From Diaporthe sp. PMI_573 (taxonomy: Eukaryota > Ascomycota > Sordariomycetes > Diaporthales > Diaporthaceae), in assembly GCA_021399435.1 (NCBI GenBank), contig JAJTUP010000216.1, positions 1 through 10,586 of the forward strand: a DNA stretch of 10,586 nt, written 5' to 3'. The notes below the pieces were generated by a model. The model did no database searches. It saw nothing but the letters and a program-made list of their open reading frames with translations, and was not told where the DNA came from. Shown here one piece after another: positions 1 to 6,524 of the stretch. A program made the position numbers and the translations under genes. How positions within the stretch are numbered: position 1 is the stretch's first letter; each line of letters starts with the position of its first letter.

Positions 1-502
1 GAGACCAGTCATCGTCCAGTTGCACATCATCCCACCTATACAGCGGGTCGAAGATCTTAGCCACAAGCAGGCCCCGTATGCCGTCCACACGACACCGCAC
101 AACCTGGGCGTAAGCGCCGTCGCGCACCCTAATCTGGTGGAGGATCTCAAGCTGGCGCACCTTCCCATCCTCATGGGGCTCCGTCTTCCTGGGTTGATGC
201 CTGAGATACCTCTCGGTGATTGTATTGGGTGGGATTTTGCTTGGGTCGGATGATAACTCGTCCCAGGGCGTTAGATGGTCGATTGGGTCCACAATCTTAC
301 TCGGAGGCAGGATGTCGTCTGGGAGCAAGGGCTTACTGAGGCTGGATGCCTCTGGCTCTGGGGGCTCGTAACATTTGCCGTTGTCGAATGGTGTGAGCGG
401 CTTGTGGCGTTTGATCTCGAAGCAGGCGCCCTCAACGTAGGGCAGCGCGGGCCGCTTGCTGTCGTCGAAGACGTATTTAGTATTCTCAAAGGAGAGGGAC
501 AT
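1..502 (-). CDS. Fungal protein-kinase-like protein, N-terminal part (3' end outside window)
   Basis: An open frame of 167 codons runs from the ATG at 502-500 to the window edge with no stop, so the gene is incomplete at its 3' end. Residues 1-110 are acidic and Pro-rich with motifs such as EGACFEI (24-30) and LTPFDNGKCYEPPEPE. From about residue 115 the pattern becomes kinase-N-lobe-like. A strand, then DGAYAQVVRCRVDG (128-141) occupies the glycine-loop position, and GLLVAKIFDPLY (144-155) offers Lys149 as the candidate ATP-binding lysine. This order matches a family of uncharacterised filamentous-fungal kinase-like proteins I recognise only in general terms. The catalytic HxD and DFG segments would lie beyond the window, so activity cannot be judged. 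The ATG at 502 has A at -3 (CTAAAATGTC). An in-frame ATG at 592-590 would add 30 residues and is the alternative start. The gene diverges from the nuclease-like gene at 1533. Confidence 0.72.
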   Translation of the reverse strand, partial: MSLSFENTKYVFDDSKRPALPYVEGACFEIKRHKPLTPFDNGKCYEPPEPEASSLSKPLLPDDILPPSKIVDPIDHLTPWDELSSDPSKIPPNTITERYLRHQPRKTEPHEDGKVRQLEILHQIRVRDGAYAQVVRCRVDGIRGLLVAKIFDPLYRWDDVQLDDDWS

Positions 503-1532
503 TTTAGCGACGCCGTGTTCCAGGGCAAAGATAGCTGGCGGGTGATGGAGGGATGAAAAGCAAAAGCGGACGGAGCAGGTGACGGTGGGCATTGCATGGT
601 CTTTATGGTCCTTAGTTATTATCCAACAACGGACCCTAACCCTGAAACGTCCCCGACGTCCAACTGCCCTCGCTCAAGAATACTGTGGTACACAGTAAAA
701 AATGGAATCTGGGCACTCGAAATCCTTTTAGCGAGTGCACCAACGCTCCGTTACCAACGGCCAAGCCTATCTGCGTGGCTGGCGTCTGCTGGCGCCTGCT
801 TGTGCGTGGGGACCAACAGGGCCAAAAATATCAACCTGTGGGCCAACACTTCGAGGCCTGCCTACCAACAAGTCCCCTGGAAGGCCCGCCCACCCGGCCG
901 TGGCCCTGAACTGTTTATCGTCACCAAAGATGTGCATTTGCCATTGATGGCCTCGGCAATACGCCGACTGCCCGGCCAAGGTGGCGCCTGGCACGACACG
1001 GCCGATTTTCGCTGTCTCGAACGTGGATACCAGGGGGGCTGTAAGTTATGCGGCGTAGCCACCGGCGCAATTACAGGTCTGCCCCCTCGTAGCTCAGCAT
1101 GTCTCGCGGCGGCACTGCATCACGATGGCTTCTCGCTCCACTGGCCACATCAAGCCTGACCAGACCAAAAATAGATCCTCAACTTCAGTTTCACCCAAGA
1201 ATAGCCCAAAAGAGTGGCCCGCAACGAGACAGCCTCGTCGAGTCAAGCATGCACGCCATGGTTGGACTGGTATATTAATGCCAGCCCATCTACGGCTCAG
1301 GAAGACCGGCTGGAGGCTTACTATCCTCATCCATCACTCGCATTGTCTTGAACTATTATCTTCATTTTTGAAAACCACTACATTTGAATTGAACCTCGTC
1401 TCTAGACTATAAATCTCGCTCTGTCCTCATTATTCACCTGGTTGTCCAACTTGCCCTCTTCGAGAGCTCTCCAAGACATAAAACATCCTTCACACAACAC
1501 TTGAGTAGCCCTTCCATTTATCCGCATCACTC
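503..1532. other. Divergent intergenic region with promoters for both flanking genes
   Basis: About 1.03 kb separates the two divergent start codons. Several open frames exist here on both strands (the longest is 596-1159 plus, 187 codons), but none shows a recognisable domain or a consistent coding pattern, and they overlap one another in conflicting frames. The region is GC-balanced up to about 1330 and then becomes richer in A/T and pyrimidines towards the plus-strand gene, as is usual for fungal core promoters. A short CCCTAACCCT run at 634-643 is the only telomere-like motif here. Confidence 0.6.
1408..1414 (+). promoter_or_regulatory. TATA-like box of the nuclease-like gene
   Basis: TATAAAT lies 119 bases before the ATG at 1533. 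It is followed by a pyrimidine-rich stretch (about 1415-1475: CTCGCTCTGTCCTCATTATT and on), the usual fungal arrangement of TATA element, CT-rich tract and start-site zone. Transcription would then start around 1440-1480, giving a 5' UTR of some 50-90 bases. This rests on sequence pattern only. Confidence 0.45.
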
Positions 1533-2835
1533 ATGACTACCGTCTTCAGCTCGTTCAGCCTGGCGCTAGACGACATCTCGAAGAATAAGCTCGGCCAACA
1601 GAGAGAGGGCAAAGGTACAGAGGTCAGAACGCACATATCTGGGCACAACACAGCAAATTGCGACCCCCCAGCCTCTGCAATTGAAATACCCTTGGGCCAC
1701 TGGATCGAAAAAGCCAACACCCTGTGCCTTGGGAAACCCGAAGTCCAAGCCAAGCTCAAGGAAGCATACATGCCACTCATGGAACAGGCCCACATGATCA
1801 ACTCAGAGGAGGACATCGTCGTTGCTTCTGCACGGGACTTCACCTATCCGGTCAACGTGGCTTTGAACCGGGTCCATCCTCACGATTCTGTTCTCTGTGA
1901 GGTGAGCAAGAACAAGGATAACTCGGGGCCTACCTCACACCTCAGTCGTATTGATAGGATGTACTTCCACGGGCCTCCAAAGGAACCGGACCACCCGGGC
2001 AGCTCAGTGAACACCATGGCTGGCCTGGAGTTCAAGAGCTTTAAGGCATTGAATGCTGCGAAATTTGAAGAAATTATAGTCAGAGACAGTGGAGCATTCA
2101 TTGGCCGCATGGACGCCAGGGAAGAAGGCGACGATCCCGATTCAACGGAGACGCTGAACGTCTCCACGATTCTGAGCCAGGCAACGCACTACGTCATGAA
2201 ATTCAAGACACCATTCGTCGCCTTGTTTGACTACAACACTCTGATTCTTCTGGTTATGAAGAATACCCAGACCGTTCAGCCCAAGACTAAAACCACCAAA
2301 GCTAAGGCCAGAGGTTATGGTGGAGATGTGCGTATATTTCTCCCCCCCCCCCCAAAGAGCCCCTACTAGTGCGTCTTATACGTACTGCACACTATCTATC
2401 ATCATCCTAGTGATCAGCTACTATCGAACGACGTTCTAACATCCCGGGGACTGAGCAGTTTGCATATATGACCGTTGTCAAGAATAGCAATCAGATGCGC
2501 AGCGCGATGCTGGGGTTCCTGCTCTCCGCGCACCTGGAGAGGGAAAACGACGATAGCTGGCACAAGTCCGCAAACGGCACGGATATTTTGATCGACCCTT
2601 CCAATCTGCCCAGCATGGGGCCAAGTGGTGCGCCTGGCTCGAGAGCCCTCCCGGACCGCACCGCGACAAAGAGGTCGTACAAGGAGAGGAACACCTCGGA
2701 AAGCGAGGGAGGCTCGCAGTCCTCGCAGAATAGGGGACACGCTGCGAGCCACGCCGCACATGCCGGTGAGAAACAGCTCCTACCCACCTCACCGATCGGT
2801 GCTGTCTTTGCCCTGAAAGTGTCAAGCCCACGTCG

Positions 2836-2888
<53 letters not shown>

Positions 2889-3283
2889 CTTTGGAAGCCC
2901 ATACTGACGCCGATGTCTTTGCTCAAGGTCCCGCTGCTCACGGAGGGCCCCCCCGCAAGCCGTCAGGTCTGGTCAAGACCAGCTCCAGCCTCTCCAGCGC
3001 CTCCACGTCGAGCTCGAGCTCCGCGAGCAGCCGCGGGTCGTCCGGCAGCGCGACGACCGTGTCTTCTACCGGCAGCGCCGAGAAGCCTACCAAACCCAGC
3101 CCCAATGCCCATGTCACAACTACTACTGGCGCGGCCAAGACCGCGACCGCAACCGCCCGGCCCCCCACCAGTACCACAACTACTACTCCTTCTGGCCCTA
3201 CCGAAACCAAACCCATGAAGCAGTCCACCAAGGCGGCCCCGAGCCTGGCAACCAGTGCTGCGAAGAAGGCCGGCAGCGGGTAG
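1533..3283 (+). CDS. PD-(D/E)XK (RecB-like) nuclease-fold protein with Ser/Thr-rich tail, two exons
   Basis: Two exons, 1533-2327 and 2459-3283, join in phase 0 to give about 539 residues. The joined protein shows three motifs spaced as in RecB-type PD-(D/E)XK nucleases. These are SRIDR with Asp141, GLEFK with Glu166 and Lys168 (the E-x-K), and QATHY with Gln216 and Tyr220 (the Q-x-x-x-Y). A hydrophobic strand VALFDYNTLILL (229-240) follows. After the junction the frame continues with FAYMTVVKNSNQMRSAML, a natural extension of the fold. From about residue 310 the protein is low-complexity, with a Thr-His tract at 392-408 encoded by an AC microsatellite. After about residue 430 it is very rich in Ser, Thr and Ala with scattered Lys. 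No signal peptide or membrane segment is seen. The start has a weak context (CACTCATGAC) but follows a credible promoter. The nuclease fold is inferred from motifs; the substrate and role are unknown. Confidence 0.72.
2328..2458 (+). other. Spliceosomal intron of the nuclease-like gene
   Basis: The donor is GTGCGT directly after the GAT codon (Asp265). The branch-like TTCTAAC ends at 2440 and the acceptor CAG ends at 2458. Length is 131 bases, phase 0 at both ends. Unspliced, the frame reaches a TAG at 2367-2369. Spliced, the nuclease-like fold continues into the second exon. The intron contains a run of 12 C (2342-2353), a place where assemblies are often wrong by a base. Confidence 0.75.
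2766..2927 (+). other. Possible optional in-frame intron containing the AC repeat
   Basis: A GTGAGA donor at 2766, a TACTGAC branch-like motif at about 2901-2907 and an acceptor TCAAG ending at 2927 outline a 162-base intron, exactly 54 codons. Splicing would join Gly to Pro-Ala-Ala-His without changing the frame, giving a protein of about 485 residues and removing the Thr-His tract. Leaving it in also keeps the frame open, so sequence alone cannot tell coding from intron. Confidence 0.35.
2837..2887. repeat. (AC)25 dinucleotide microsatellite
   Basis: Twenty-five perfect AC units plus one A. In the frame of the nuclease-like gene it reads as alternating Thr and His (17 residues). Antisense frames read as Cys-Val repeats and are shadows. 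A gain or loss of units not divisible by three would shift the frame of the whole C-terminal tail if the tract is exonic. Confidence 0.97.
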
Positions 3284-3602
3284 CTGCTGGCAGTGTACGC
3301 GGGCAGGCGCGGCATCGACCGGCCGCCGGCAAGAGGTGGTGGCGGAGAGGCAAGCCTGACAGCTCTGGTTTGTGAACTTGGGTGCCAGTATCGCATCCTC
3401 AACCCTTTTCACGATGAAGAGGCACGTCCTCGTACGCCAGTCAGATCATAACGAGAGTATAAAGAATTTTCGGAAGGGTGCTTATAACATAGGCATGATC
3501 TTCCAGAAAGGCAACGACGGTGACTCGCTGAAAGAACTCGCTCGAGAGGAAGTTAAAATAATATATTATACCTGCAACCGACAGACGTACGTAGACATAT
3601 AG
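3284..3602 (+). other. 3' flank of the nuclease-like gene; small eroding open frames
   Basis: After the TAG at 3281-3283 the same frame stays open for 55 codons to a TAA at 3449-3451. Another frame contains an ATG at 3414 with 62 codons to the TAG at 3600-3602 (start MKRHVLVRQSDHNESIK). Neither shows a domain I recognise. Composition falls steeply from about 3545, where AATAATATATTATA begins the A+T-rich tract. The stretch most likely holds the 3' UTR and the edge of the decayed DNA. Confidence 0.4.
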
Positions 3603-4340
3603 CCGGATATATATATGGGGTTAGGTATGTTATTAATGATCCTACCTACCGGATTCTACCACAGACTCGGGGGTTATATAAGCGCAAATAAAGTATACCT
3701 AGAATTAATAATGAGATTAACTAAGATAGCGAGAAGGTTGGTTAGGATTTTATTATTACTGTTCTAAGGTAGTATTATTAAGGTTCGCTATCTATAATCT
3801 AGGTAGGCCTTATTACTATTATATATATTAACTATGTATTTAGTTAATATAGTTGAAGAATAAGATTGCCGAGCTATTTTTGCTGTAAATCTACTATTCC
3901 CTATATAATTAACCTGTGCCTCGGGACTTATTATAAAATACTAGTGCGAGCTTAGCATTAAAGTTAATGTATAAATACTTTCTATCCTAGCCTTAGGCTT
4001 TTTATTTTATTCCTAAGCTTTAAATATATTATATATAATAGTTTAGCTATAATAATACTAGTAGGTTTAATATTCCGATATATAATATACTAGTTATAAA
4101 TAAAAAGTATACTTTTTATTATTATCTTTACTTTAATAAGTGGTTTCTTTTTCTTTACTTCCTTTTTCTTAAAAAACTATTATATACTTAATATTTTATA
4201 TATATTATTAATATTTAAAAATAGCTTATATTATAATAATAAAAGACTCAATTAAAATTATAGCTTTAATATAATAATTACATTAAACCTTTATAAGGTT
4301 TAATAAACAACTTATAAGGTTTATATTAATAAAGTAATAT
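3603..4340. other. A+T-rich RIP-like DNA without a recognisable gene
   Basis: Dense in TpA, with stops in all six frames and no recognised domain. It contains a 9-bp inverted repeat (AGATAGCGA at 3724-3732 and TCGCTATCT at 3785-3793), a perfect 22-base palindrome at 4099-4120, and repeated TTATAAGGTTTA near 4290-4325. It is probably decayed transposon sequence, but no element type can be named. Confidence 0.55.
4099..4120. repeat. 22-base perfect palindrome
   Basis: AATAAAAAGTA is followed directly by its reverse complement TACTTTTTATT. This is a dyad in A+T-rich DNA with no linked gene, so a role in transcription termination cannot be argued. Confidence 0.85.
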
Positions 4341-4393
4341 TGTAGATTCAGTAGCATAGAATTCAGGGGTACAGGGTCCATAGATTATCTAGC

Positions 4394-4415
4394 GCTGACC
4401 CCGCCGTGGGGCAGC
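4394..4415. repeat. Hairpin GCTG-A-CCCC / GGGG-CAGC
   Basis: The stem pairs GCTG (4394-4397) with CAGC (4412-4415) and CCCC (4399-4402) with GGGG (4408-4411). There is one bulged A and a GCCGT loop. It is the most stable small hairpin visible in the A+T-rich half. Confidence 0.7.
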
Positions 4416-4457
4416 AATAAGATAACGGTCGGTCTGTAGCAACCCGACACCAGCTGG

Positions 4458-4524
4458 CAGACCCTAGTTAATTGGTTGCCTGCTGGGTTGCCCTAGCAGC
4501 TGCTCTAATTGGCCAAAGGGTCTG
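4458..4524. repeat. Nested inverted repeat
   Basis: The outer arms are CAGACCCT (4458-4465) and AGGGTCTG (4517-4524). Inside, TGCTGGG-TTG-CCCTAGCA (4481-4498) folds as an inner hairpin with a single bulge, and TAATTGG occurs twice in direct orientation between the arms. The arrangement looks like a small structured RNA or an element terminus; neither is proven. Confidence 0.6.
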
Positions 4525-4532
4525 TACACAGC

Positions 4533-4557
4533 AGATTAGTTAGCTAGATTAGTTAGC
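4533..4557. repeat. Tandem duplication of AGATTAGTTAGC
   Basis: AGATTAGTTAGC occurs at 4533-4544 and again at 4546-4557, one base apart (13-base period). No further copies follow. Confidence 0.85.
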
Positions 4558-4640
4558 GCTTCTAGCCAACACTTAGGTAGGGGCTTTGGTACCTACCAAG
4601 GGTAGCCAAAAGTAATATATAACACTATTACCAAATTAAA

Positions 4641-5995
4641 GCTATTTACAGCTATTTCGGTACCCTTTAAATAATTACTTGTTACTATGCCCAACTAATA
4701 CTAATTAGTAATTGCTTGGCAATTTCTAATAGTAAGGTAGGAAGAGGCAGATTGCTATTACCGTTACTATATGCCTTTAAGCCGTTTTAATAAGCAATAT
4801 CTATACTATAATTACCATTATTTAGTATACTAACATTTAATATACTTACTACTAAGTAGTAATGATTAGCCCTTAAAATACTAACTTTTCTCTAAAACTT
4901 GCTGGTTTATCCTCTAGATATAAAAAAGAGAAGAAAGAAGCCTATTAGTATACTCTATTATACAAGAAAACACTATTAAGAATATTACAAATATCTCTCA
5001 CGATAACCTACCTATTTGCACCCTTAAGAATCTAATTAAGCAAATATATAAATCGACAAAAGCCTTTAGAAACGCTCTTTTTAAGGCCAAAAAAACCCTT
5101 TATTAAATCCTCGACTACCTACTAAATACCTTCTAACTATTATTATACTACCCACGGCAACTATAACTATTAAGGACGCTAATTAAGAAAAAGTATAGGG
5201 TTACTACCCAAACGCTATATAATTTATTTACTTAAAGTTATAATTGCTACAATATACTAGTATTCTTTACTAGCGGCACTATAATTCTTTAGAAACTATA
5301 CTTAACTATTACTAAGTATCTACAGGTAAGTCTTTAAAGTATTTTTCTATATTAACTATATTTTCCAATATTTTTATTGCTTTTATTGTTATTATAGAAT
5401 TTACTATTTATACCTTACTATACTAAATATTTGCTACTATTACTATTATTACCCTTTCTTTTATTATAATAATTACCTTCTTATAACGTTTTTCCTCTAT
5501 TTTTTTTAGAAAGCACCTAGAAGGCTGCTTTAAAGCCTTATCTTCTATTTTTAACCCTTATTATCTTCCCTTCTATCTGCTTTTTTAGGCATAAATAATA
5601 TAGGTTGCTGCTATATATATTTTTATTTGCGGTTACTAAATTTACAACGCTTTTCTACTACTTCTCCGTACATCTATCACTACTTTTCCTCATACTTATA
5701 TTTTGCTATTCTTTTCTTCCCTTCTACATTAAGAATAAGAAAGAAGGAAGACTCTATATATAAGATTGCACAATAATACTCCCGTTTGCCAAAACCCACT
5801 ACCTATAGGTAAATAGTAAACTTAAGCTAGTTAGAAGTTATAGTAGTAATTATTACAATATCCTTTTCGGTAACTTTATTAGCAGTTTACAATTATAATA
5901 ATAGAATAAGGAATACTAGTTATCGCTACTGACTTTCTTCTCGAGAGTCTAGCGGCAAGTAAATATTTAAAAATAACTGCTAAGAAGGAAATAAA
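4641..5995. other. A+T-rich degenerate sequence, probable old mobile element
   Basis: Less extreme in composition than the region to its right, with many stops in every frame. Apart from the coding-like piece at 4924-5325, no domain is recognised. Long pyrimidine-rich stretches on the plus strand (about 5330-5720) contrast with purine-rich neighbours. The break near 5990 coincides with a change to even higher A+T content. Confidence 0.45.
4924..5325 (+). pseudogene. Eroded coding-like fragment of unknown identity
   Basis: One frame is open for 60 codons (4924-5103) and contains a natural-looking amphipathic stretch, TLKNLIKQIYKSTKAFRNAL, followed by FKAKKTLY. It then continues in the same frame through five stops (the first TAA at 5104-5106) to a CAG codon at 5323-5325. 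A perfect GTAAGT donor begins at 5326. Keeping one frame up to a consensus splice donor, with stops that could derive from Gln or Trp codons, suggests a gene inactivated by C-to-T mutation. I do not recognise the protein. It does not resemble the hAT transposase further right. A chance open frame is possible. Confidence 0.3.
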
Positions 5996-6018
5996 CAGAG
6001 TTGTGACAAAAATAATAC
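5996..6018 (+). repeat. Candidate left terminus of the hAT element
   Basis: CAGAGTTGTGACAAAAATAA and the following TAC look like a hAT terminus by their CAG start. The preceding eight bases, GAAATAAA, would be the target duplication. The partner terminus is not seen, so this is only a suggestion. Confidence 0.3.
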
Positions 6019-6033
6019 ATTTGTATTATTAGA

Positions 6034-6076
6034 AATACAGGAATACAATAATACTGTATTATTGTATTCCTGTATT
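6034..6076. repeat. 43-base perfect palindrome at the head of the 8-bp array
   Basis: The 21-base arms 6034-6054 and 6056-6076 are exact reverse complements around the T at 6055. The left arm is made of reverse-complemented TGTATTCC-type units, so the 8-bp repeat array changes orientation here. A smaller dyad, AATAATAC/GTATTATT, lies just outside (6011-6018 and 6023-6030). Confidence 0.9.
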
Positions 6077-6174
6077 ACTATATTTTTGTATTCCTGTATT
6101 CCTGTATTATTGTATTCCTGTATTCCTGTATTCCTATATTCCTGTATTATTGTATTCTTGTATTCCTGTATTAT
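6055..6174 (+). repeat. 8-bp tandem array, 15 units (TGTATTCC / TGTATTAT)
   Basis: Fifteen consecutive 8-base units fit without a single insertion or deletion. Most are TGTATTCC or TGTATTAT, with variants TGTATTAC, TATATTTT, TATATTCC and TGTATTCT. The variation is mostly C/T or A/G, so it could be RIP acting on a once uniform array. Confidence 0.92.
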
Positions 6175-6209
6175 TTGTATTATTTATATATATATATAAA
6201 TAATACAAA
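6174..6209. repeat. 36-base perfect A+T palindrome
   Basis: The sequence is an exact dyad centred on an alternating TATATATA core, bordered by TTTGTATTATT and its complement. It closes the 8-bp array on its right side, so the array is bracketed by two palindromes. Confidence 0.85.
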
Positions 6210-6524
6210 AATAATATAAATTTCATTATTAAAATTATTTCTTAAAATAAATAAATAAATAAATAAATAAAATAAAAATTAAATATATAGTTTTATTTAA
6301 ATTTATTTAAACTTAAAATATAAAACACTTATATTTATATATTAATATATATATATAAGTATATATAATTATTTAATATAATCTATTGAATTATATACTA
6401 AAAGAATTAAATCTAAGCTTTTAATTATTATAATATAATAAAAGCTTTAATGTAAAAACTTAAAAGTAGTAAATATTAAGTATTATATTATTTATTTAAC
6501 TAAACCTAACTAACTAAATATACT
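6210..6524. other. Very A+T-rich 3' flank of the transposase remnant
   Basis: It contains (AAAT)6 at 6245-6268 and further TA-rich stretches, with no coding frame. It would be the 3' untranslated and subterminal part of the hAT element. Confidence 0.5.

Larger units (their letters stand above)
4341..4640. other. GC-richer structured island inside A+T-rich DNA
   Basis: Composition rises to roughly half G+C for about 280 bases (starting around TTCAGGGGTACAGGGTCC) and drops again after about 4615. The island holds a hairpin at 4394-4415, a nested inverted repeat at 4458-4524, a tandem AGATTAGTTAGC duplication at 4533-4557 and a TTGGTA/TACCAA dyad at 4586-4599. No protein-coding frame is convincing. 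It could be the terminal part of a mobile element that escaped RIP, or a younger insertion. Confidence 0.5.

Noticed and set aside
271..597. Minus-strand open frame of 108 codons starting at 597
   Set aside because: It is a shifted frame over the kinase-like gene, whose own frame (502 to 1) is longer, runs off the window and has recognisable motifs.
596..1159. Plus-strand open frame of 187 codons between the two genes
   Set aside because: It has no recognisable domain, overlaps other equally long frames on both strands, and fills the promoter space of two better supported genes.
1902..1945. Possible 44-base intron (GTGAGC to CAG) in the nuclease-like gene
   Set aside because: Splicing would shift the frame and meet a TGA at once, and it would put the SRIDR motif out of frame. 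Left in, the frame is continuous and the motif set is complete.
2478..2888. Minus-strand frames with long Cys-Val repeats
   Set aside because: They are the antisense reading of the AC microsatellite, with no other coding evidence.
2938..3412. Two long minus-strand frames opposite the Ser/Thr tail
   Set aside because: They are shadows of GC-rich low-complexity coding sequence; they overlap each other and show no domain.
3372..3602. A 76-codon gene starting at 3372
   Set aside because: It would need a GTG start, which is not used in this way in fungi. From its first ATG (3414) only 62 codons remain, with no recognisable domain, in eroding sequence.
4099..4120. Terminator hairpin
   Set aside because: No gene ends nearby, and factor-independent terminators are not how fungal polymerase II genes end.
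6055..6174. CRISPR-like array
   Set aside because: Units are contiguous 8-mers without spacers, and the genome is eukaryotic; it is a minisatellite.
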